A stretch of 5,186 nucleotides of DNA from Pedosphaera sp. (GTDB taxonomy: Bacteria > Verrucomicrobiota > Verrucomicrobiia > Limisphaerales > SIAT01). The position numbers were made by a program, and so were the translations under genes. The notes beneath the pieces were generated by a model. The model saw only the letters and a list, made by a program, of their open reading frames with translations, was not told the origin of the DNA and searched no databases. Each line of letters begins with the position of its first letter. Position 1 is the stretch's first letter. The stretch spans positions 1-5,186 of the forward strand of contig SIAT01000133.1 in the NCBI GenBank assembly GCA_009691645.1. Direction: 5' to 3'. Of this stretch, positions 1-5,186 are shown piece by piece.

Positions 1-164
1 CGATTGCGTTCGATCTGGCTCAGCATCGAGCGGCTGACTCCGGACGCCTTCGCCATGACATCGAGCGACCAGCCGCGCGCGGCGCGAAGCGCGCGCAGCC
101 GGCGGCCCAGCGGCGGGGACGCAGGAGACTTGGAACCGGTTTTCTGCTTGAGCACGGCGTTCAA
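1..164 (-). CDS. XRE-family HTH transcriptional regulator, N-terminal fragment (cut by the left edge)
   Basis: Reading the minus strand from 164 down to 1 gives 54 uninterrupted codons. After a basic, low-complexity N-tail (about residues 5-18) comes a classic XRE/HTH_3 DNA-binding domain: LGRRLRALRAARGWS (19-33) forms helix 1, DVMAKASGVS (35-44) the second helix and turn, and RSMLSQIERN (45-54) the recognition helix. The SxLSQIER pattern is typical of regulators that carry a C-terminal cupin sensor (SutR/PuuR-like), but that half lies outside the window, so the ligand is unknown. There is no ATG. The candidate starts are TTG at 164 and GTG at 155, and neither has a Shine-Dalgarno sequence. 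The TTG overlaps a good -10 box, which favours GTG 155 with an almost leaderless mRNA. The gene is divergent from yqhA and could regulate itself and the + strand genes through the shared 93-bp spacer. Family assignment is firm; the start is uncertain. Confidence 0.85.
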   Translation of the reverse strand, partial: MNAVLKQKTGSKSPASPPLGRRLRALRAARGWSLDVMAKASGVSRSMLSQIERN

Positions 165-192
165 TATACAGGAAAAAAATCTTGCATGTCGA
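163..192 (-). promoter_or_regulatory. Candidate sigma70-type promoter of the XRE regulator gene
   Basis: On the minus strand, TCGACA (192-187; 5 of 6 match to TTGACA) is followed after 18 bases by TATATT (168-163; 5 of 6 match to TATAAT). The spacer contains a run of seven T. Transcription would start near 156-155, right at the GTG codon at 155-153, so the mRNA would be leaderless or nearly so. Box matches are seen directly; promoter activity is inferred. Confidence 0.5.
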
Positions 193-209
193 ACACCAAT
201 ATTGTTCGA
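189..209. promoter_or_regulatory. Perfect inverted repeat, candidate operator of the XRE regulator
   Basis: TCGAACA (189-195) and TGTTCGA (203-209) are exact reverse complements around a 7-base spacer, giving a 21-bp odd-centred dyad in which only two pairs flanking the centre mismatch. It overlaps the candidate -35 box of the divergent regulator (187-192) and lies about 50 bp upstream of the yqhA start. Dyads of this size are typical operators of dimeric XRE-type repressors, so autoregulation is the simplest reading. That role is inferred from position and symmetry. Confidence 0.5.
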
Positions 210-257
210 TGAGTGCGGGGACTCCGCCGAACGATTCTCGGCGTTGCCTGGCAAACC

Positions 258-785
258 ATGAAAGCAATCGAATCCGGCTTTGAAAAACTCATCTTCTCCA
301 GTCGCTGGCTTCAGGCCCCACTGTACGGCGGGCTGGTGGTCGCCGGCTGCCTGTATGCCTACAAATCGATGATCGAGCTGGGCCATCTGGCCATGGGCAT
401 CCATCTTCTCACCGAGGAAAAAGTCATGCTGAGCGTGCTGGGGTTGGTGGATGTGACCATGGTCGCCAACCTGTTGATCATGGTGATCATTGGGGGTTAC
501 TCCACCTTTGTTAGCAAGCTGGACCTGCGTGATAGCGAGGATCGGCCGGATTGGCTGCGCTCGGTGGATGCCGGCTCGCTGAAAGTGAAATTGGCCGGCT
601 CGCTCGCGGGCGTCTCGGGCATTCACCTCTTAAAATCCTTTGTCGATATCAAGGAGCAAAAACCGGAGCACATACAGTGGCAGATCATCATCCATCTGGT
701 CTTCCTCGCGTCCACGCTCTTACTTGCGGTGACGGAGTGGGTGCTTCACAAGACGCATCGCCATGACGGAGCCGCCGACTCTTAA
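258..785 (+). CDS. yqhA: UPF0114 (YqhA) family inner-membrane protein
   Basis: The 175-residue product matches the YqhA/UPF0114 pattern along its length and is close to the usual family size of about 165. It has an N-terminal FEKLIFSSRWLQAPLY block (8-23) resembling the family's ERAMYASRWLLAPVY. Then come hydrophobic segments at about 19-38 and 57-80, the conserved LVDVTMVANLLIMV (63-76) with GGYSTFVSKLD (79-89), a SLKVKLAGSLAGVSGIHLL segment (107-125), and a last membrane segment at about 142-162 before a His-rich tail. Three to four membrane helices are expected. The molecular function is not established. ATG 258 fits where homologues begin; an in-frame GTG at 213 would add 15 residues unlike the family. 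No clear Shine-Dalgarno sequence is visible. It lies 26 bp before tdh and is probably, but not certainly, in the same transcript. Hand-counted GC here (53-63% per row) is below that of kbl. Confidence 0.88.
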   Translation: MKAIESGFEKLIFSSRWLQAPLYGGLVVAGCLYAYKSMIELGHLAMGIHLLTEEKVMLSVLGLVDVTMVANLLIMVIIGGYSTFVSKLDLRDSEDRPDWLRSVDAGSLKVKLAGSLAGVSGIHLLKSFVDIKEQKPEHIQWQIIIHLVFLASTLLLAVTEWVLHKTHRHDGAADS

Positions 786-811
786 CCGGGGTAATCCACA
801 AAGCGCGGACC

Positions 812-1840
812 ATGAAAGCACTCGTCAAACTTCATTCCACGCCCGGCCTGTGGCTCGCGGATGTTCCTGAACCGAAGCTGGGCACCAACGACGTGCTCAT
901 CCGTGTGGACCGCACCGGCATCTGCGGGACCGACCTGCACATCTACAATTGGGATGCGTGGGCGCAAAAGACGATTCCGGTGCCGATGGTCGTCGGCCAC
1001 GAATTCGTCGGCGAAGTGGTCGAGGTCGGCGCGAACGTTTCTGATTTCCATCCCGGCGAACTGGTCAGCGCCGAAGGCCACGTCGTCTGCGGGCGTTGTC
1101 GCAACTGTCTCGCGGGCCGGCGGCATCTTTGCAAGGACACCTCGGGCATCGGTGTGAATCGCCCTGGCGCATTCGCCGAGTTCATCGCCGTGCCGATGAC
1201 GAATGTCTGGCATCATCAGCCGGACATTGACCGCGATGTCGCCGCGATCTTCGACCCTTTCGGCAACGCGGTGCACACGGCGCTGTCCTTCGACCTGCTC
1301 GGCGAGGATGTGCTGGTCACCGGCGCAGGCCCCATCGGCATCATGGGCGCGGCGGTCGCCAAGCACGCGGGCGCGCGCTTCGTGGTCGTCACCGACGTGA
1401 ACGATTACCGGCTCAGCATCGCCAAACAGATGGGCGCGGACGTGACGGTGAATGTGCAGCGCGAGAACTTGCGCGACGTGCAGCAGCGCCTCGGTATGAA
1501 GGAGGGCTTCGATGTCGGCCTCGAGATGTCCGGCAACCCGGTGGCCTTCCGCGACATGATCGACAACATGTGTCACGGCGGAAAGATCGCGATGCTCGGC
1601 ATTCCATCCGAGCCGATGCCCATCGACTGGAATAAAGTCATTTTCAACATGCTCACCCTCCGCGGCATTTACGGGCGCGAGATGTACGAGACGTGGTACA
1701 AGATGACCGTGATGATCGAGAGTGGTCTCGACATCCAGCCCGTCATCACGCACCGGTTCCACTACACCGAATTCGAGAAGGGCTTCCAAGTGATGAAGTC
1801 GGGCCAGTGCGGCAAGGTGATTTTACACTGGAAGGACTGA
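812..1840 (+). CDS. tdh: L-threonine 3-dehydrogenase
   Basis: Cytosolic zinc- and NAD-dependent medium-chain dehydrogenase (EC 1.1.1.103) that oxidises L-threonine to 2-amino-3-ketobutyrate. At 342 residues it matches the E. coli enzyme (341) almost exactly. Visible features include the catalytic zinc ligands C38, H63 and E64 in GICGTDLH and GHEFVG. The structural zinc cysteines are C93, C96, C99 and C107 in the lobe loop. H90 is the residue linked to threonine specificity in E. coli Tdh. The Rossmann motif is GAGPIG (171-176), with D195 at the end of beta-2 to bind NAD ribose. The DPFGNAVHTAL stretch (148-158) is a Tdh signature that separates it from sorbitol and alcohol dehydrogenases. Only a weak GCGGA precedes the ATG. 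The product is the substrate of Kbl two genes downstream. In E. coli the order is kbl-tdh with no gene between; here it is tdh-X-kbl. All active-site residues are intact. Confidence 0.97.
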   Translation: MKALVKLHSTPGLWLADVPEPKLGTNDVLIRVDRTGICGTDLHIYNWDAWAQKTIPVPMVVGHEFVGEVVEVGANVSDFHPGELVSAEGHVVCGRCRNCLAGRRHLCKDTSGIGVNRPGAFAEFIAVPMTNVWHHQPDIDRDVAAIFDPFGNAVHTALSFDLLGEDVLVTGAGPIGIMGAAVAKHAGARFVVVTDVNDYRLSIAKQMGADVTVNVQRENLRDVQQRLGMKEGFDVGLEMSGNPVAFRDMIDNMCHGGKIAMLGIPSEPMPIDWNKVIFNMLTLRGIYGREMYETWYKMTVMIESGLDIQPVITHRFHYTEFEKGFQVMKSGQCGKVILHWKD

Positions 1841-1863
1841 CCTCACGCACGAGGGCGCGGGCC

Positions 1864-2841
1864 ATGAACGAACCCCAACCACGCCAGCAACGCGCGCGCG
1901 CCATCCTCTATCTCATCGGCGACACGCCGCTCGTGCCGCTGCGTTTCGAGCCGGAGGGACTCATGATTCACGCCAAGAGCGAGTTCCTCAACCCCAGCGG
2001 CAGTATCAAGGACCGCCTCGCGAAGGGCGTATTGCTCGACGCCGAACAGCGCGGCCTGCTGCGCGCCGACTCGATTATCCTTGAATGCAGCAGCGGCAAC
2101 ACGGGCATCGCGCTGGCGATGGTCGGCGCCGCGATGGGTTATTCGGTGACGATTCTCATGTCATCGGGCGCCAGCGTTGAGCGGCGCAAGCTCATCCGCC
2201 AGCTCGGCGCGGACCTGATCCTTTTCGAAAGCGCGGGCCGCTACCAAACCGGCATCGAGATCTCGCGAGAGATGGCGGCGGAAGATTCACGCTATTTCCT
2301 CACGCGCCAGTTCGAAAACCCGCTCAATGTCGAGGACCACGAGCAGGGCACCGGCCTGGAAATTCTGCGACAGATCGGCGGCCCCGTGGACGCCTTCGTC
2401 AGCGGCTTCGGCACCGGCGGCACGCTGGCCGGCTGCGGCAAGGCCATCAAGCGCGCATGGCCGAACGCGCGGATTTGCGCGATGGAACCGGCAGAACAGG
2501 CGCTGCTCGCCGGCGAGTGCCCCTGCTGCCACTTCATTGAAGGCGTTGCCGATGGCTTCATCCCGCCGCTCCTCCGCGATGCCCCGCTCGACAGCCGCAT
2601 CGAAGTCACCAGCGCCGAGGCGATGGCGATGACGCGTCGTCTGCATCGCGAGTTCGGGTTGCTCGTCGGAACTTCCTCCGGAGCGAACATCGTCGCCGCC
2701 CTTCGCCTCGCCGCAGAGCTGGGGCCGAAAGCGACCATCGTCACGTTGCTCTGCGACCGCGCCGAGCGTTACTTCAGCACGGCACTCTTTGATTTGCCCG
2801 GCGGCGAACAGACAGCGGCAGCGCGACCGATTGCATCCTAA
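1864..2841 (+). CDS. Cysteine synthase family PLP enzyme (fold type II beta-replacing lyase)
   Basis: This 325-residue protein belongs to the O-acetylserine sulfhydrylase / cystathionine beta-synthase catalytic family. Visible in order: IGDTPLVPL (18-26); NPSGSIKDR (43-51), with K49 the PLP Schiff-base lysine; the substrate loop SSGNTGIALA (76-85), where CysK has TSGNTG; VERRKLIRQLGA (105-116); QFENPLNVEDH (149-159); the phosphate-binding GTGGTLAG (183-190); IEGVADGFIPPLL (225-237); and LVGTSSGAN (267-275). The end reads LCDRAERYFSTALF (296-309), which resembles CysM (CDRGDRYLST) rather than CysK (PDSGERYLST). A CPCCH cluster (219-223) occupies a position where I recall no cysteines in CysK. 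It starts 23 bp after tdh with GAGG about 10 bases before the ATG, and ends 3 bp before kbl. It could be a true cysteine synthase, or an enzyme with another substrate tied to threonine cleavage. The family is firm; the substrate cannot be told from sequence. Confidence 0.9.
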   Translation: MNEPQPRQQRARAILYLIGDTPLVPLRFEPEGLMIHAKSEFLNPSGSIKDRLAKGVLLDAEQRGLLRADSIILECSSGNTGIALAMVGAAMGYSVTILMSSGASVERRKLIRQLGADLILFESAGRYQTGIEISREMAAEDSRYFLTRQFENPLNVEDHEQGTGLEILRQIGGPVDAFVSGFGTGGTLAGCGKAIKRAWPNARICAMEPAEQALLAGECPCCHFIEGVADGFIPPLLRDAPLDSRIEVTSAEAMAMTRRLHREFGLLVGTSSGANIVAALRLAAELGPKATIVTLLCDRAERYFSTALFDLPGGEQTAAARPIAS

Positions 2842-2844
2842 ATT

Positions 2845-4026
2845 ATGTTCGGCACGATTCAAAACCACCTCGAGAAACAGCTCGGCGACATCCGCGCGGC
2901 GGGCACTTACAAGAACGAGCGCGTCCTCCAAACGCCGCAGGGCACGACCATTCGCGTCGCGGACGGCAAGCCCGTGCTGAATCTGTGCGCGAACAATTAT
3001 CTCGGCCTCGCGCAGCATCCCGACGTGCGCGCGGCGGCGCACGCGGCGCTCGACCAGTGGGGTTACGGTTGCGCGAGCGTGCGTTTCATCTGCGGCACGC
3101 AAGTCATCCACAAAAAACTTGAGGCGAAGCTCACGGAGTTCCTCGGCACGGAGGACACGATTCTCTATGGCTCGTGCTTCGACGCGAACGGCGGTTTGTT
3201 TGAGACGCTGCTCGGCGAGCAAGACGCCGTCATCAGCGACGAACTCAACCACGCGAGCCTCATCGACGGCATCCGCCTCTGCAAAGCGCAACGCCACCGC
3301 TATCGCAACAACGACATGGCCGACCTCGCCGCGAAGCTGGCCGAGGCGAAGGCCGCGCGGTTCAAACTCATCGCCACCGACGGCGTGTTCTCGATGGACG
3401 GCACCATCGCCAACCTCGCCGCCATCTGCGACCTTGCCGACCAGCACGGCGCTCTCGTGATGGTGGACGACTCGCACGCCGTCGGCTTCATGGGCGCGCG
3501 CGGCCGCGGCACGCACGAGCACTGCGGCGTGATGGGCCGCGTGGATATCCTCACCGGCACGATGGGCAAAGCACTCGGCGGTGCGAGCGGCGGCTACACG
3601 AGTGGGCGGCGCGAGATCATCGAACTGCTGCGGCAACGCTCGCGCCCGTATCTTTTCAGCAACACACTCGCACCCGTCATCGCCGGCGCGACGCTAAAAG
3701 TGCTCGATCTGTTGGCCGAATCCAACGCGCTGCGCGACAAACTCGAAGCGAACACGAAGTTCTTCCGCGACGCGATGGGAACGGTCGGCTTCAACGTGCA
3801 GCCCGGCACACATCCGATTTGCCCTGTGATGTTCGGAGATGCCGCGCTCGCCACACGCGTCGCCGACGCGATGCTCGCGCACGGCGTTTACGTCATCGGT
3901 TTTTCCTATCCGGTCGTGCCGCAGGGCCAAGCGCGCATCCGCTGCCAGATTTCCGCCGCCCACTCGCGCGAGGAGTTGGAGAATGCGGTGAGCGCATTTG
4001 CCGCAGTGAAAAAGGAACTCGGATAA
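2845..4026 (+). CDS. kbl: 2-amino-3-ketobutyrate CoA ligase (glycine C-acetyltransferase)
   Basis: PLP enzyme of the alpha-oxoamine synthase family (EC 2.3.1.29), cytosolic. It cleaves 2-amino-3-ketobutyrate with CoA to glycine and acetyl-CoA, the second step after Tdh. Its 393 residues compare with 398 in E. coli. Visible are LCANNYLGLAQHP (47-59), GYGCASVRFICGT (73-85), YGSCFDANGG (108-117), ELNHASLIDG (133-142) with H136 stacking on the cofactor ring, VDDSHAVGFMG (207-217) with D208 and H211, GTMGKALGGASGGY (238-251) with K242 as Schiff-base lysine, and RIRCQISAAHS (364-374) for the substrate carboxylate. These patterns favour Kbl over BioF and HemA, and the tdh neighbour supports that. 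The ATG lies 3 bases after the stop of the preceding gene with no Shine-Dalgarno sequence, which suggests translational coupling. The stop shares one base with the next start. GC and GCG-alanine use are very high. Confidence 0.97.
   Translation: MFGTIQNHLEKQLGDIRAAGTYKNERVLQTPQGTTIRVADGKPVLNLCANNYLGLAQHPDVRAAAHAALDQWGYGCASVRFICGTQVIHKKLEAKLTEFLGTEDTILYGSCFDANGGLFETLLGEQDAVISDELNHASLIDGIRLCKAQRHRYRNNDMADLAAKLAEAKAARFKLIATDGVFSMDGTIANLAAICDLADQHGALVMVDDSHAVGFMGARGRGTHEHCGVMGRVDILTGTMGKALGGASGGYTSGRREIIELLRQRSRPYLFSNTLAPVIAGATLKVLDLLAESNALRDKLEANTKFFRDAMGTVGFNVQPGTHPICPVMFGDAALATRVADAMLAHGVYVIGFSYPVVPQGQARIRCQISAAHSREELENAVSAFAAVKKELG
4011..4016 (+). promoter_or_regulatory. Ribosome binding site of the DUF3472 gene, inside the end of kbl
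   Basis: AAAGGA lies 9 bases before the ATG at 4026 and within the last codons of kbl. It is one of the few good Shine-Dalgarno sequences in the window. It supports ATG 4026 as the start and shows that the gene can be translated independently while overlapping kbl. Confidence 0.6.
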
Positions 4027-4889
4027 TGAACATGGCCCGCATCGCCGTCGTTTTCGTTTCACTCGCGTGGTGGGTCATTCTCCCCGCTTCGGCGCAAACC
4101 GCCACGCCGCCTGCGAAGGCCGCACGTTCGGTGCATCTGGGTTATCCCGCGCCGAAGGCGACGATGTTTTACACGGAGATGGTGGTCGAGGAATCGGTCA
4201 ACGGCAGTTACTTCATGGCGGCGGGCTGGAACACGGGCTACTTCGGCATCCAGCAACTCGGCTCGACGACGAACAAGGTCGTCATCTTCTCCGTGTGGGA
4301 TCCGACGAGGGGCGACGATGCGAAGGCCGTGCCGCTGGAGAAACGCGTCGAGTTGCTTCACGAAGGCGAGGGCGTGCGCATCCGGCGATTCGGCGGCGAG
4401 GGCACGGGCGGCCAGTGCATGGCGCCGTTTGCGTGGAAGATCGGCGAGACGAATCGCTTTCTCGTGCGCGCCGAAGTGCAGGGCGCGAAGACGGCTTACA
4501 CCGCGTGGGTTTGGCGCGGCGATCGGAAGGACTGGTGGAAGCTCGCCACGTTCCGCACGCAGACGGGCGGCCAGTCGTTGACCGGGCTTTATTCGTTCGT
4601 CGAGGATTTCCGGCGCGACACGAAGAGCGCGACCGAACGCCGCCGCGCGCGTTTTGGCAACGGCTGGGTGCAAACCGTCGCGGGCGAATGGATCCCGCTG
4701 ACGAAGGCGCGTTTCACGGCGTCGTCCGCCGAGTGGGAAGCGAAGGAAACGATAGACGCCGGCGTTGTGGACGGTTGGTTTCGTCTCGCGACCGGTGGCG
4801 CGACGAAGGCGACTCGGCCACTTGACTCGCGCATCGAATTACCCGAGGTGCAGCGGAAGCCACCGCAGCTAGACTTGCTCGAGCGTTGA
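4026..4889 (+). CDS. Secreted DUF3472 domain protein
   Basis: The 287-residue product begins with a Sec-type signal peptide: charged MNMAR, a hydrophobic core at about 6-20 (VVFVSLAWWVILP), and an ASA cleavage motif, so the mature protein probably starts near Q24 in the periplasm or outside. No second membrane segment or lipobox is visible. The rest fits DUF3472: FYTEMVVEES (48-57), YFMAAGWNTGYFGIQQLG (62-79), VVIFSVWDP (85-93), a Gly-rich GGEGTGGQC (123-131), WKIGETNRFLVRAE (137-150), YTAWVW (158-163) and YSFVEDFRRD (189-198). DUF3472 is a beta-rich domain, common in Verrucomicrobiota and Planctomycetota extracellular proteins as I recall, with no established activity; a carbohydrate-related role is only a guess. 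The start overlaps the kbl stop (TAATG) and has its own ribosome site. An ATG two codons later (4032) is possible. Its place among cytosolic amino-acid genes is unexplained. Confidence 0.8.
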   Translation: MNMARIAVVFVSLAWWVILPASAQTATPPAKAARSVHLGYPAPKATMFYTEMVVEESVNGSYFMAAGWNTGYFGIQQLGSTTNKVVIFSVWDPTRGDDAKAVPLEKRVELLHEGEGVRIRRFGGEGTGGQCMAPFAWKIGETNRFLVRAEVQGAKTAYTAWVWRGDRKDWWKLATFRTQTGGQSLTGLYSFVEDFRRDTKSATERRRARFGNGWVQTVAGEWIPLTKARFTASSAEWEAKETIDAGVVDGWFRLATGGATKATRPLDSRIELPEVQRKPPQLDLLER

Positions 4890-4891
4890 CC

Positions 4892-5186
4892 ATGTCGCCG
4901 GAGGATTCAGTGCCAGAGTGGATCGAGCAAGCCATCGCACTGGCCCGCGCATTGCAGTCACGCGCGACCGAATTGCAGACGCCTGCCGAGCAGCGCCAGC
5001 AGGCAGAGCTGGACCGCATGCTTCAGACGCCTGCGGACAAAGTCACACTCGTCCAGCTTACCGATCAGGCCTTTCGCTGCCGCGCCGCCGCACGCACGGC
5101 CGATCATCTCACGCACATCCTCGACGTGCAGGGCGTGCCGCGATTTTTCAGCCCGCTTGACCGCGCCCTGTTGCGTGGCTTCCAGA
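4892..5186 (+). CDS. PutA-type bifunctional proline dehydrogenase / L-glutamate gamma-semialdehyde dehydrogenase, N-terminal fragment (cut by the right edge)
   Basis: From ATG 4892 the frame stays open to the window end (98 codons plus one base). After a variable helical, Gln/Ala-rich N-terminus (about 1-45), residues 50-98 match the start of the proline dehydrogenase domain of PutA-like proteins: KVTLVQLTDQAFRCR (50-64), AARTADHLTHIL (67-78) and GVPRFFSPLDRALLRGF (81-97). Catalytic residues of both active sites would lie further right, so whether it is bifunctional is inferred from this N-terminal type. No ribbon-helix-helix DNA-binding domain is visible, unlike enterobacterial PutA. The role would be FAD-dependent oxidation of proline and NAD-dependent oxidation onward to glutamate. 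ATG 4892 is 2 bases after the previous stop and has no Shine-Dalgarno sequence, whereas GTG 4910 in the same frame follows GGAGGA (4900-4905). The true start may therefore be 4910. The gene appears to continue the operon. Confidence 0.8.
   Translation, partial: MSPEDSVPEWIEQAIALARALQSRATELQTPAEQRQQAELDRMLQTPADKVTLVQLTDQAFRCRAAARTADHLTHILDVQGVPRFFSPLDRALLRGFQ
4900..4912 (+). promoter_or_regulatory. GGAGGA ribosome binding site with alternative GTG start for the putA-like gene
   Basis: GGAGGA at 4900-4905, the strongest Shine-Dalgarno match in the window, sits 4 bases before an in-frame GTG at 4910-4912. Starting there would shorten the PutA-like protein by six residues (no conserved sequence lost) and leave a 20-base gap after the DUF3472 gene. 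The spacing is slightly short but workable. The motif is seen directly; its use is inferred. Confidence 0.45.

Noticed and set aside
171..180. Run of seven A (T on the minus strand) as a terminator
   Set aside because: No GC-rich stem precedes it on either strand. It sits in the spacer of the regulator's candidate promoter.
215..227. Short GC-rich inverted repeat GCGGGGACTCCGC as a terminator or hairpin
   Set aside because: Only four clean pairs with a tight loop and no T-run follows, so it is within chance for this GC content.
4..261. 85-codon open frame on the plus strand at the left edge
   Set aside because: It lies opposite a clear XRE helix-turn-helix domain on the minus strand and also runs through the dyad and promoter region.
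782..1789. 335-codon open frame on the minus strand
   Set aside because: It is antisense to tdh, whose zinc ligands and Rossmann motif are all intact. The predicted protein is rich in His, Asp, Val and Arg with no recognisable domain, a typical high-GC antisense shadow.
1693..1863. 57-codon upstream extension of the cysteine-synthase-like gene
   Set aside because: It overlaps the end of tdh, the extra residues have shadow-like composition, and homologous sequence begins only after ATG 1864.
2287..3636. 449-codon open frame on the minus strand, longer than any real gene here
   Set aside because: It runs antisense across the end of the cysteine-synthase-like gene and most of kbl, both of which have complete family motifs. 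The composition (Ala, Arg, Glu, Val, His repeats of antisense codons) and lack of motifs mark it as a shadow.
4059..4673. 204-codon open frame on the minus strand
   Set aside because: Antisense shadow of the DUF3472 gene, with an Arg/Ala/His-rich product and no motif.
4067..4825. 252-codon open frame on the plus strand inside the DUF3472 gene
   Set aside because: It is rich in Arg and Gly with no domain, and overlaps a frame with a signal peptide, a ribosome site and family motifs.
4918..5160. 80-codon open frame on the plus strand at the right edge
   Set aside because: It is out of frame with the PutA-like reading frame, which has recognisable conserved blocks through the window end.

Overview
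The window reads as the start of a co-directional amino-acid catabolism gene cluster on the + strand, with a regulator gene pointing away from it at the left edge. GC is high: several rows counted by hand are 53-63% in the yqhA region and up to about 78% inside kbl. I see no phage, transposon, CRISPR or RNA gene. The mix of Tdh, Kbl, a secreted DUF3472 protein and a PutA-type enzyme with no obvious N-terminal DNA-binding domain suggests a Verrucomicrobiota-like bacterium, or a related environmental lineage. That placement is inferred from protein families only.

Layout. 1-164 (-): N-terminal part of an XRE-type helix-turn-helix regulator that runs off the left edge. 165-257: divergent intergenic region with a sigma70-like promoter for the regulator and a perfect 7-7-7 dyad (189-209) overlapping its -35 box, an operator candidate. 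258-785 (+): UPF0114/YqhA-type inner-membrane protein. 812-1840 (+): tdh, L-threonine 3-dehydrogenase. 1864-2841 (+): a fold-type II PLP enzyme of the cysteine synthase family. 2845-4026 (+): kbl, 2-amino-3-ketobutyrate CoA ligase. 4026-4889 (+): secreted DUF3472 protein, overlapping kbl by one base. 4892-5186 (+): N-terminus of a PutA-type proline / pyrroline-5-carboxylate dehydrogenase, cut by the right edge.

How the genes fit together. Tdh oxidises threonine to 2-amino-3-ketobutyrate, and Kbl cleaves that with CoA to glycine and acetyl-CoA. PutA would oxidise proline to glutamate. Gaps from tdh onward are 23, 3, -1 and 2 bp, so these genes are very probably one transcript. Two members do not obviously belong: the cysteine-synthase-like enzyme between the two threonine-cleavage genes, and the exported DUF3472 protein between kbl and putA. 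They are the most interesting content of an otherwise fairly ordinary metabolic region. I did not find a clearly new defence or mobile system.
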